Part shown: positions 28,272 to 35,725 of the stretch, in pieces
Layout: the number at the start of each line of letters is the position of its first letter
Position numbering within the stretch: the first letter of the stretch is position 1
Source of the DNA: Streptomyces sp. A0958
GTDB taxonomy: Bacteria > Actinomycetota > Actinomycetes > Streptomycetales > Streptomycetaceae
Direction: 5' to 3'
NCBI RefSeq assembly: GCF_004795035.1
Contig: NZ_SSBK01000008.1
Coordinates: 169,826 to 233,825 of the forward strand
DNA: 64,000 nucleotides
The notes under the pieces: generated by a model
What the model was told of the DNA's origin: nothing
The model's input: the letters and a program-made list of their open reading frames with translations, nothing else
Database searches by the model: none
Translations under genes and position numbers: made by a program

Positions 28272-29498
28272 TCAGGTCACCGGTTTCCCGGCGCGGGTGA
28301 GGGCCCGTCCCGCGGTGCGGGGGGCCAGCAACACGTGATCGGGCTCCCTCGTGGGCGGCCGGGGCGGCAGGAGAGGATCAGTTCTCCCCGTGATCCGCAG
28401 GCCGCCGTTGTCCGGGTCGAACGCCACGAGGTCACCGGTCCGCAACCATCCCGCGCCGTCCTCACCGCGGAGGAAACCTGGTGCGGCGGACTGCACGCCG
28501 ACGTACGGACTCCGGTCGAGGCGGACCTGCAACTCGCCCGACAACAGGCGGACGTGTACGCCAGGCGCGATCATTCCCGCCGTGTCGGGTCCGAACCAGC
28601 CCGTCGGGTCAGCCGCGATGATGCCGGTTTCCGTGGTGCCGTACGCCTGCCCGATGCGTACGCCGTGACGCTCCTCGAATGCCGTGTGTACGAAGGCGTT
28701 GAGGCGGGCGCCCCCGGCGATCGCCCGTCGCAGCCCGCGGATCGCCAACGGACGGGCGCATCGGGCTAGTTGGGCGAACTGCTCGGACGAGCCGAGGAGC
28801 GTGTCCGCGTCCGACCGGATCGCGGAGCGCAGCAGCGAGGGGACGGAGGAACTGCGCGGGAGGACCGTCTCGGCCCCGACGTTCATGTTGTGGAGCAGTC
28901 CGCCGATGAGGGGGAAGGAGTGGGTGAGCGGTCCCACTATCAGGACCCGGTCGCCATGTCGGGGCATTCCGCCGATACGGACGAACGTGTCCAGCTCGGT
29001 GAGCAGCGACCGGACGCTGCGCCCCACTGCTTTCGCGGCGCCCGTACTGGCAGAGGTGAACTGGACCAGGGCGTGGTCGTCGGCCGCGGGAAGGCCGTCT
29101 CGCAGGCGCCGGACGAAGATCTCGCACTCGTCATGGAAGTGACGGCCGCCGAGACCGGACGAGCCGAAGGCGATGTAGAACTGCGGGCGGGTTCTGTCGA
29201 GCAGTGCGGCCAGCTCGGGCCCCCCTGTCTCGGAGCTCATGAGGTGCACCTGAGCGCCCAGTGACCACAGGGAGAACACGGCCCACAGCTGCGAGAAGCT
29301 CGGCACACCGCGCAGGGCCACGGTCGCTCCCGCCCGGATTCCGTGCGACTGGAACAGCCGTCTCAGCTCGGTCACCTGGCGTCGTAGCTGCCCGTAGGTC
29401 ACGGTGCGTCCGCTGCGGGCCCAAGGCGCGGTGGACGGGGGCCGGGCGAGGAGAGGGGTGCCCCACCAGTCGGGTATGTCATCGAAGGTGTCGTACAC
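28272..29498 (-). CDS. AMP-binding ligase lacking its C-terminal subdomain
   Basis: This is a member of the ANL adenylating family (acyl-CoA synthetase-like). The core motifs are visible: A3 FTSASTGAAKAVGRS, A5 YGTTETG, A7 TGDLVAFD and A8 ITGRTD. The protein stops 37 residues after A8, so the C-terminal subdomain with the A10 lysine is missing. The final residues are Pro/Arg-rich and unlike the family. At 408 residues it is about 100 short. The GTG at 29498 has GAGGAG upstream. It is convergent with the SARP gene (8 bases apart) and carries an ECF-type promoter. It may be a truncated relic or a thiolation-deficient adenylating enzyme. Confidence 0.75.
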   Translation of the reverse strand: MYDTFDDIPDWWGTPLLARPPSTAPWARSGRTVTYGQLRRQVTELRRLFQSHGIRAGATVALRGVPSFSQLWAVFSLWSLGAQVHLMSSETGGPELAALLDRTRPQFYIAFGSSGLGGRHFHDECEIFVRRLRDGLPAADDHALVQFTSASTGAAKAVGRSVRSLLTELDTFVRIGGMPRHGDRVLIVGPLTHSFPLIGGLLHNMNVGAETVLPRSSSVPSLLRSAIRSDADTLLGSSEQFAQLARCARPLAIRGLRRAIAGGARLNAFVHTAFEERHGVRIGQAYGTTETGIIAADPTGWFGPDTAGMIAPGVHVRLLSGELQVRLDRSPYVGVQSAAPGFLRGEDGAGWLRTGDLVAFDPDNGGLRITGRTDPLLPPRPPTREPDHVLLAPRTAGRALTRAGKPVT

Positions 29499-29537
29499 GA
29501 CGCTCCTCGTTTCCCCAGGACGGTGATCCACCCACCA

Positions 29538-29565
29538 GAACACCGGCGAGCGGCGGAAGGTTGCA
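29538..29565 (-). promoter_or_regulatory. ECF-type promoter of the ligase gene
   Basis: TGCAACC (29565-29559) and GTGTTC (29543-29538) are separated by 15 bases. The match to the sigma-gene promoter at 31653-31680 extends outside the two boxes: both read CCGTGCAACC, then GTGTTCTG. Confidence 0.8.
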
Positions 29566-29683
29566 CGGAGACACGGAGGGTGGCGGCAGGGCCGGCTGTC
29601 CGCCTCGTGCAAGGCGGACAGCCGACCCGGAGGAACCGAGAGCGCGGGGGATGTGCCCCTCGGTTCCGTTCGGGGGCGACGTC

Positions 29684-30253
29684 TCAGGAGACATCGCGGG
29701 CCTCCAGGGCGAGGAGGAACTGCTTGGCCTCCGTTCCGCCGGCGTAACCGCCTGGCCCCCCGGAGGCAGGCACGATCCGGTGGCAGGGCACGATCACACA
29801 CAGCGGGTTGGCACCCAGCGCCCGACCCACGGCTCGGGCCGCTCCCGCTCTGTTCAGCCGGGTTGCCAGAGCGCCGTAGGTGGCCGTGCGGCCGTACGGT
29901 GTGAACCCGTCCAGCGCGGTGACGGTCTGCCGCGTGAATCCGGAGGCGAGGCGGAAATCGACGGGCAGGTCGAAGGTGCGCCGCCCGGCGGAGAGAAAGG
30001 CATCGATCTGGCCCCGGGCCTCATCGAGGAGGGCGTGCCGCGCGGGGACACGCCCTGCTGCCGCCTCCGGCCGACCGCCCCCCAGGCGCTGCAGGACCTG
30101 CGCGGGTTCGTCGAACCCGCAGTAGAGGACGGCCCTTTCGGACGCGGCCAGCGTCAGCCCGCCCAGTGGCGTCGGGTGGCGGACGATCGAGATGTGACCG
30201 GTTTCGGGGACGGACACGCGGGCTCCTCTGTCGGACGGTTCGTGCACCGTCAT
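29684..30253 (-). CDS. ogt: methylated-DNA--protein-cysteine methyltransferase
   Basis: This suicide repair protein transfers alkyl groups from O6-alkylguanine to its own cysteine. It has 189 residues; the active site IVPCHRI places the acceptor at Cys157, preceded by the recognition-helix region ALATRLNRAGAARAVGRALG. The ATG at 30253 overlaps the stop of the upstream MGMT-Ada gene (ATGA). It is therefore the third gene of an operon headed by an ECF sigma factor. A second ogt lies at 55,096. Confidence 0.92.
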   Translation of the reverse strand: MTVHEPSDRGARVSVPETGHISIVRHPTPLGGLTLAASERAVLYCGFDEPAQVLQRLGGGRPEAAAGRVPARHALLDEARGQIDAFLSAGRRTFDLPVDFRLASGFTRQTVTALDGFTPYGRTATYGALATRLNRAGAARAVGRALGANPLCVIVPCHRIVPASGGPGGYAGGTEAKQFLLALEARDVS

Positions 30254-31059
30254 ACGGTCACGGGACGGCAGACGCGGCAGGCGCGAAAGCCCGCCCGGTG
30301 AGCCTCGGCCGCGTCGTGGAACGGTCGTTGGTGTGCTGCGGTGATGCGGCGCGCGTGCGCGCAGGTGGGATGGCAGAAGATGCGCGTCGTGTCGCTGCCC
30401 AGCAGCGACAGTCCCTGACGGCCGAATTCCGCGACGCGCTCCATGTCGATGCCCTCGGCGTCGCGCAGCGCGCGGCCCGTGCTCGGCAGATAGGCGGCGT
30501 CGCACGGAGTGCCGTCCTCGTACGTGACCCGGTGGCAGGGCACCAGGTGCACGACCGGGTTGAGCCTGAGAGCTTCCAGCACATCGGTGTCCTGCCCCGT
30601 GCCGGCCTCCCTGGCGATCCAGCTCATCGGACGCAGCTGTCCCCGAGGCACGCTCCGCACGGCTCCCAGGACGGCGCGTTGCCCCTCCGACAGGCGGCCC
30701 AGGTCGACCGCCAGGTTCTTGGCGCGGCCGGACCGCAGGGCGGTACGCAGTCCTCGGAACGGGACATCGCAGCGCATCGCGGTGCGACCGGTCCGGCTCC
30801 AGTGGAGCTCCTCGAACATCTCCGTGCTCACGACCATGCTCGACGGCACGGACCCGGTGACGGCCTGCGGGCTGAACGCCACGTACAGGCCGCAGGCGTC
30901 CGTCTCCAGGCGCACGTACTGGTCGTATCGGTCCTGTGGAATTCCCACGTGCCGCAGAACGCGCAATCCGAAGTCCAACGGCGCGGGAGACGTGAGGTCG
31001 GCCAGTGCGTTCTCCACATGGGCTCTCGAAGGCCGTGGGCCTTCGCCGTTCGGACTCAC
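30250..31059 (-). CDS. inverted fusion: MGMT-like domain followed by Ada zinc domain
   Basis: The protein has 269 residues. Residues about 95-200 are an alkylguanine-DNA alkyltransferase-like domain with active site VPCHRV (Cys175). Residues about 222-266 are an Ada metal-binding domain with Cys229, Cys233, Cys261 and Cys264 (IFCHPTC and CRVC), in which Cys229 would be the methylphosphotriester acceptor. E. coli Ada has the opposite order and an AraC-type DNA-binding domain, which is missing here. The gene overlaps the sigma gene (GTGA) and ogt (ATGA). It may sense alkylation and pass the signal to the sigma factor (inference). Confidence 0.85.
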   Translation of the reverse strand: MSPNGEGPRPSRAHVENALADLTSPAPLDFGLRVLRHVGIPQDRYDQYVRLETDACGLYVAFSPQAVTGSVPSSMVVSTEMFEELHWSRTGRTAMRCDVPFRGLRTALRSGRAKNLAVDLGRLSEGQRAVLGAVRSVPRGQLRPMSWIAREAGTGQDTDVLEALRLNPVVHLVPCHRVTYEDGTPCDAAYLPSTGRALRDAEGIDMERVAEFGRQGLSLLGSDTTRIFCHPTCAHARRITAAHQRPFHDAAEAHRAGFRACRVCRPVTV

Positions 31060-31646
31060 TTCAACACCTCCCTCGGGGGCGGTTCCTTGGGGCCGAGCAG
31101 TAAGCGCAGGCTACCGACGCCGCGCGACACCTGAGCTTTGACCGTTCCCACGGGGCACCCCTGAGTCTCGGCTATCTCGCCGTAACTCATGCCGACCACG
31201 TGGCGCAGGACCACCGCGACCCTCGGCTTCTCCGGTAACTGGGTCAGCGCCGAGACGAGGCGTCTGCGCTCCTCGGCGGTCGAGGCGCACTCCTCCGGAC
31301 CCGGCCGTTCGTCGGGCCAGGCCTGACTCGCGTCCTCGATCGTTGTGACGGCCACGGGGCGGCGCACGCTGGTACGGACGTGGTTGCGCCACACGTTGGC
31401 CGCGATGGTCATCAGCCACGCCCGCGGCCGCAGTTCGCGGCGCCGTTGAGGCGAGTAGCCCTGCAACGCGGTGTACGCACGCAGGAACGTGTCCTGCCCC
31501 AGGTCGTCCGCTTCCGCGGCCGACCCGCAGACCCGGAACAGGAACGCACGAACCGCCGAGGCGTGGAGACGAACCAGCTCCGTGAAGCCGTCGTCGAGAT
31601 CCACTGCCAGGCGCTCGGTCAACTGCTCGGCCATCTCGTCCATCAC
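31056..31646 (-). CDS. ECF RNA polymerase sigma factor
   Basis: This is an extracytoplasmic-function sigma factor of about 196 residues. Region 2 reads SAAEADDLGQDTFLRAYTAL and region 4 reads LPEKPRVAVVLRHVVGMSY, followed by GEIAETQGCPVGTVKAQVSRG. There is no C-terminal extension and no anti-sigma gene next to it. The next two genes encode alkylation-repair proteins. Its own promoter at 31653-31680 predicts a start of transcription at or within a base or two of the GTG at 31646, so translation may be leaderless from GTG 31646 or ATG 31643. The same promoter type controls three neighbouring transcripts, which suggests autoregulation and a local regulon. Confidence 0.92.
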   Translation of the reverse strand: MMDEMAEQLTERLAVDLDDGFTELVRLHASAVRAFLFRVCGSAAEADDLGQDTFLRAYTALQGYSPQRRRELRPRAWLMTIAANVWRNHVRTSVRRPVAVTTIEDASQAWPDERPGPEECASTAEERRRLVSALTQLPEKPRVAVVLRHVVGMSYGEIAETQGCPVGTVKAQVSRGVGSLRLLLGPKEPPPREVLK

Positions 31647-31652
31647 AGATCA

Positions 31653-31680
31653 GAACACCAGGGTCTCGGAAAGGGTTGCA
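31653..31680 (-). promoter_or_regulatory. ECF-type promoter of the sigma operon
   Basis: TGCAACC (31680-31674) and GTGTTC (31658-31653) are separated by 15 bases. The -10 element ends six bases before the GTG start codon of the sigma gene. Confidence 0.8.
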
Positions 31681-31698
31681 CGGTGCCGCACGGGGCGC

Positions 31699-32112
31699 TC
31701 ACCGGCCGGGCAGGCGCACCGACTGACGGTGCCGGAAGACGTCTGCGGGGTCCCATGCCTGCTTCACGCGCTGCGGTCTCGGATGGTTCTCCCCGTAGTA
31801 CAGGTCGTGCCAGGGCACGCCCGAGGTGTTCCAGCGCAGATCGCCCCCGAGGTGTTCCAGCGCAGATCGCCCCCGAGGTGTTCCAGCGCAGATCGCCAAG
31901 ATCGGCGTCGGGATGGTTGACGTGGGCGCCGTCGGCCGCGCGGGCCCCCCACCGGTGTCGGTGAAGACCTCGCGGTAGGCCGTCCTGACCCAGGACAGGG
32001 ACGATGCCTCCTGCTCGGGGGCGGGCGCCCCCAGGACGGCGGCCGCGCCCGCGCCTGCCGATGCGATCAGGCCGCGCCGGGGAAAGCGCCCGGTCTCGTT
32101 CGGTGTGCGCAA
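31699..32112 (-). pseudogene. FAD-linked (berberine-bridge-like) oxidase, internally deleted
   Basis: The N-terminus carries a twin-arginine signal (RFPRRGLIASAGAGAAAVLG). The C-terminus is the typical BBE domain end (WHDLYYGENHPRPQRVKQAWD, continuing to PADVFRHRQSVRLPGR). The FAD-binding and substrate domains, about 350 residues, are gone. A 26-bp triplication near the C-terminus also breaks the frame of the DLRWNTSG segment. A TTG at 32112 with AAGGG upstream is the likely original start. It is divergent from the MFS gene at 32285. Confidence 0.7.
31821..31897. repeat. 26-bp tandem triplication
   Basis: CCGAGGTGTTCCAGCGCAGA plus TCGCCC is repeated at 31821-31846, 31847-31872 and 31873-31897 (last copy one base short). 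It lies within the BBE-type pseudogene. The unit length is not a multiple of three, so each extra copy shifts the reading frame. Confidence 0.92.
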
Positions 32113-32221
32113 GTGCCGCCCTTCTCGCCGGAAGCCGTGCGCATCAAGGCTTCCGCGGACGCTGAGGGCTGTCCCCCCGGGGCGTTCGGGAAGTCGCGGT
32201 CGAATCCCGCGGCCCCGCGCA

Positions 32222-32249
32222 TGCAACCGGCCGAGCGGGACCGGTGTTC
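32222..32249 (+). promoter_or_regulatory. ECF-type promoter of the MFS-SDR-cupin operon
   Basis: TGCAACC (32222-32228) and GTGTTC (32244-32249) are separated by 15 bases. This is the same element found upstream of the sigma gene, the ligase gene and the MFS-MarR genes. Confidence 0.8.
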
Positions 32250-32284
32250 CACGGATGACAGGCAACCGAAACGAAGGGGACGAA

Positions 32285-33748
32285 ATGTCCGACCTGGAGG
32301 AGATGGCCGGCGCCAGGGCCGACGCTCCAGCCGTGCCGGACCGCATGACGGGTCAGCAGAAGCTGGCTCTGGCGGTCCTGTTGGGCGCTCAATTCATGCT
32401 TGCCGCGGATTTCTCCATCCTGACCGTTTCTCTGCCGGTCATCGGTGACTCGCTCGGCTTCTCACTGGACCATCTGCAGTGGATTACCACGGGGTTCGCG
32501 CTGCCCGCGGCGGGGTTCACGCTGTTGTTCGGCCGCATCGCCGATCTCTTCGGACGCCGCAAGGTGTTCCTCCTCGGCATCGTGCTGCTCGCCGCCGCGT
32601 CACTGGTAGGTGGTCTCGCGCAGTCGTCGGAGGTACTGCTGGCGGCGCGGGTCGCGCAGGGCGTGGCGACGGCCATCTCGGTGCCGTCCGCATTGGCGCT
32701 GCTGACCACCACGTTTCCCGAAGGACCGCTGAGACGGAAGGCACTCGGCCTCAACGGAGCCCTGCTGGGCGGTGGATTCAGCGCGGGAGCCCTTCTCGGC
32801 GGGCTGCTCACCGAACTGTTCAGCTGGCGCTGGTCCTTCCTGATCAACGTGCCGATCGCACTGTTCGTGCTGATCGGCACCCTGCTCGTCATTCCCGAGG
32901 GCCGCGCCGCCGTACGCAGCCGGCTCGACGTGCCCGGCGCTGCCACCGTCACCGCCGGAATGCTCGCGCTGGTCTTCGGCATCACGACCGCGGGCGAGCA
33001 GGGGTGGGCGCACGCGGAGGTCTACCTCTGGCTGGCCGCCGCGGTCGTCCTTCTGGTGACGTTCTGGTTCGTCGAGCTGAAGAGCGCCAATCCGCTCGTA
33101 CCCGTGCGGGTGCTGAAGCGGCGCACCGTGCGCTGGGGCAACTTCGGCGGCTTCGCGTCCATCGCGATGACGACGGCGACCTCGTTCTCCACGACCCTGT
33201 ACATGCAGAAGGTGCTCGACTTCCCCGCCTTGACGACGGGCGTCGTGATCGGCCTGCCGGGTCTGCTGACCGTGCTGGGCGGCACCATCGCGCCCCGCCT
33301 GCTGGGCCGGATCGGGGCGCCGGCCGTCCTCGCGCTCTCGCTGGTGGTCCAATGCGTGGGGTACGGGGTGCTGTTGCTGCTCGGTGGCGGAGCGACGACC
33401 GGAGTCGTCCTCGTGCTCGTAGCGCTCTCGGTGGGCTTCTTCGGGCACGCCTACAGCCTCGTCTCCTACATGGTCAGTGCCACGTCCGGGCTTCCGGACG
33501 ACGAGCAGGGACTCGCCACCGGCCTCACCACCATGAGCATGCAGATCGCCATCACGCTCGGCATCCCGGTCATCAGCGCCGTGATCGCGGCGCGGACGTC
33601 CTCGCTGTCGCAGGAGTCCCCGACGGACGCCATGCTCGGCGGCCTGCACGCGGGGGTGCTGGTGCTCTCCGTCTTCCTGCTCGTATCGGCTCTCATCGTC
33701 TGGCTGTTCCTCGGGCGGGGCCGTGCCGATCAGGAGGCGCGTGCGTGA
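32285..33748 (+). CDS. MFS transporter, DHA2 (14-TMS) type
   Basis: This is a 487-residue drug:proton antiporter-like protein with about fourteen hydrophobic segments. Motif A-like GRIADLFGRRK follows the second segment. The first helix region reads LALAVLLGAQFMLAADFSIL and the motif C region is around GALLGGGFSAGALLGGLL. ATG at 32285 has AAGGGG five bases upstream; an in-frame ATG at 32255 could be used on a leaderless mRNA from the adjacent promoter. It is coupled to the SDR gene by TGATG. It may export the product of the nearby cluster or a toxic intermediate. Confidence 0.92.
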   Translation: MSDLEEMAGARADAPAVPDRMTGQQKLALAVLLGAQFMLAADFSILTVSLPVIGDSLGFSLDHLQWITTGFALPAAGFTLLFGRIADLFGRRKVFLLGIVLLAAASLVGGLAQSSEVLLAARVAQGVATAISVPSALALLTTTFPEGPLRRKALGLNGALLGGGFSAGALLGGLLTELFSWRWSFLINVPIALFVLIGTLLVIPEGRAAVRSRLDVPGAATVTAGMLALVFGITTAGEQGWAHAEVYLWLAAAVVLLVTFWFVELKSANPLVPVRVLKRRTVRWGNFGGFASIAMTTATSFSTTLYMQKVLDFPALTTGVVIGLPGLLTVLGGTIAPRLLGRIGAPAVLALSLVVQCVGYGVLLLLGGGATTGVVLVLVALSVGFFGHAYSLVSYMVSATSGLPDDEQGLATGLTTMSMQIAITLGIPVISAVIAARTSSLSQESPTDAMLGGLHAGVLVLSVFLLVSALIVWLFLGRGRADQEARA

Positions 33749-34515
33749 TGAGGGACCTCGAAGGAAAGACCGCGGTCGTGACCGGCGCGAGCCGGGGCAT
33801 CGGGCGGGCGACGGCGGAAAGGCTCGCAGAGCACGGAGCGGTGGTCGCGGTGCACTACGCCACCGATGCCGCGGCCGCCGGTGACGTGGTCGCGGCCATT
33901 CGGGCCGCAGGCGGCGCGGCCTTCGCCGTCCAGGCCGATTTCGCCGCCGCCGACGGCCCGGACAGGCTCTGGGCCGCTTTCGACGAAAGCGTCCTGGATT
34001 TCGCAGCGGACAGACGCGTGGACATTCTGGTGAACAATGCGGCGACCTCGGTCCAGGCCACCATGGAGGAGACGAAATTCGAGGACTACGAGCGGATGTT
34101 CGCCGTCAACGTGCGAGCTCCCTTCTTCCTGATCCAAAAGGGCTTGCAACGATTGCGGGACGGGTCACGGATCGTTAGTGTGGCTTCCGCCGTGACACGA
34201 ATGGCGTTTCCGGAAGTGGCGGCCTACGGGCTGACCAAGGGGGCGCTGAACACTTTGACACTCACCCTGGCTCAGGAACTCGGCCCCCGCGGCATCACGG
34301 TGAACGCGGTCTCTCCGGGAACCGTGGACACGGACGTCAACGCCGGCTGGCTCCGGGGAAATTTGCAGGCACAGCGGTCCGTGGCCGGGCAGGTCGCGCT
34401 GCGGCGCGTCGGGCAACCCGACGACGTCGCCGACGCGATCGTCTTCCTGGCGTCCGAGCGGGCTCGCTGGGTCACGGGCCAGGTGGTCGACGTGAGTGGC
34501 GGTGAGCGGCTCTGA
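33748..34515 (+). CDS. short-chain dehydrogenase/reductase
   Basis: This is a 255-residue classical SDR. The cofactor motif is TGASRGIG near residue 12, followed by NNAATS, the catalytic Ser in VSVASAVT, and YGLTK with catalytic Tyr and Lys. The C-terminal block VVDVSGGERL is standard. The start overlaps the MFS stop (TGATG). The substrate is unknown; NADPH preference is likely but not shown. Confidence 0.92.
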   Translation: MRDLEGKTAVVTGASRGIGRATAERLAEHGAVVAVHYATDAAAAGDVVAAIRAAGGAAFAVQADFAAADGPDRLWAAFDESVLDFAADRRVDILVNNAATSVQATMEETKFEDYERMFAVNVRAPFFLIQKGLQRLRDGSRIVSVASAVTRMAFPEVAAYGLTKGALNTLTLTLAQELGPRGITVNAVSPGTVDTDVNAGWLRGNLQAQRSVAGQVALRRVGQPDDVADAIVFLASERARWVTGQVVDVSGGERL

Positions 34516-34560
34516 ATGACGGAGGGCGACGCGCTCGCCCCGACACAGGGGAGTACCGGC

Positions 34561-35187
34561 ATGGCTGTCGGACAGGGAGAGGTCTACGAGAACCCGCGGT
34601 GCCGCGAGCGGGTGGTGATCAGGACCCCCTCGGCGGACACGGGCGGGGAGCGCACCGTCATGGACGTCTATGTGCAGCCGGGCGGTGCCGTGTCGGGCGC
34701 CCATGTGCACCCGCTGAGTGAGGAGCGGTTCACGCTCGTCCGCGGGCGGGTCGCCTTTCTGGTCGACGGTCGTGAGACGGTGCTCGACCAGCCGGGCCAG
34801 AGCATCCTGATAGAGCCCGGCGCCAAGCATCGCTGGTGGAACGCGGGCAGTGAGGAGTCCCGGCACATATGCGAACTGAAGGGCAGAGCGGACCGGTTCG
34901 AACAACTGGTCCTGCGTCAGCTCTTCGGGCTCGCACAGGACGGCAGGACCACTCCGGAGGGCATGCCGCATCTGCTGCAACAGGCGGTGACCACCCTGGA
35001 GTTCAAGGACGTCCTGCGGTTCACCTCGCCGGCCTGGCCCGTCCAGCGCGCGCTGTTCGGCGTACTGGCGCCCGTGGCGCGGCTGCTGGGTTACCAGGGG
35101 TGCAACCCGGAGTACATGGAGCGCAAGCCCAGCGAGATCGCCGAACTGGAGCCGCTGCCGGACGAAGTGAAGAAGTGGCACTACTGA
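34561..35187 (+). CDS. cupin domain protein
   Basis: The protein has 208 residues. Residues about 15-105 form a cupin barrel with metal ligands in AHVHPLSEERF (two His and Glu) and a distal His in EPGAKHRWWN. The C-terminal half is helical and carries YQGCNPEYMERKPSEIAELE. I place the start at 34561, which has GGGGAG seven bases upstream. An in-frame ATG at 34516 directly follows the SDR stop but lacks a site. It is the last gene of the MFS-SDR-cupin transcript. It may be an enzyme of the sigma-regulated pathway. Confidence 0.85.
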   Translation: MAVGQGEVYENPRCRERVVIRTPSADTGGERTVMDVYVQPGGAVSGAHVHPLSEERFTLVRGRVAFLVDGRETVLDQPGQSILIEPGAKHRWWNAGSEESRHICELKGRADRFEQLVLRQLFGLAQDGRTTPEGMPHLLQQAVTTLEFKDVLRFTSPAWPVQRALFGVLAPVARLLGYQGCNPEYMERKPSEIAELEPLPDEVKKWHY

Positions 35188-35236
35188 GAGAGCCTGTCCC
35201 ACGTGGTGCCGGATCTCCGCGCCATGATGTCTCGTC

Positions 35237-35590
35237 ATGGGTGTGGGTCTGTCACAGCGACTGGTTCCGGATGAACTCCCGGCCCCCGGTCGCTCCGTTG
35301 CTCCCTTCGTTCGCGTCTCGTCCGCAAGGCGGGGGTACGGCCCCGAGTGACGGGCGGGACGTGTTCACCACCGGGTGCACGTGCTGACCGGCGGCTGTGC
35401 GTGGCGGCATCTTCCAGAGACGGTGTCCCGGGAAGATGCCGCGCACCTGAGGCGGCTGTGCAGCCGCCACATCGCCCCCGCATCGCACGACCCGGCATCG
35501 ATCCCAGCGAACACCTCGGCCGGCACCGCTGGAAGACCGAGCGGTCGATCTCCTGACTATCCGGCTGCCGCCGCCATGTGAGAAGGCTCT
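35237..35590 (+). pseudogene. IS5-family transposase remnant
   Basis: Pieces of an IS5-type transposase appear in order in different frames: LVPDEL, VAPLLPSFASRPQGGGTAP, VHVLTGGCAWRHLP, and near the end RHRWKTERSIS followed by a stop and LSGCRR. The core catalytic region is missing and frames are broken. It occupies most of the gap between the cupin gene and the diazo cluster. Confidence 0.65.
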
Positions 35591-35602
35591 GAGTCGAAGA
35601 AC

Positions 35603-35639
35603 GAGGTGGCACCGGCCCGGAACGGGCCGGTGCCACCTC
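35603..35639. terminator. strong hairpin terminator
   Basis: GAGGTGGCACCGGCCCG and its exact complement form a 17-bp stem with loop GAA, followed by TCTCCTTGTATTCT. It probably insulates the O-methyltransferase transcript from the upstream operon. Confidence 0.85.
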
Positions 35640-35645
35640 TCCTTG

Positions 35646-35659
35646 TATTCTATGGAATA
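35646..35659. promoter_or_regulatory. AT-rich inverted repeat upstream of O-methyltransferase gene
   Basis: TATTC-TATG-GAATA lies in an AT-rich patch 67-80 bases upstream of the O-methyltransferase start. It could be part of a promoter or an operator. The evidence is composition and symmetry only. Confidence 0.3.
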
Positions 35660-35725
35660 TTGAAGTCCGTTTCTCTGTATCAGCTCTGGTGTGCTTCTGG
35701 TGCGAAGAGTGGCAGGGTCCTTCTC

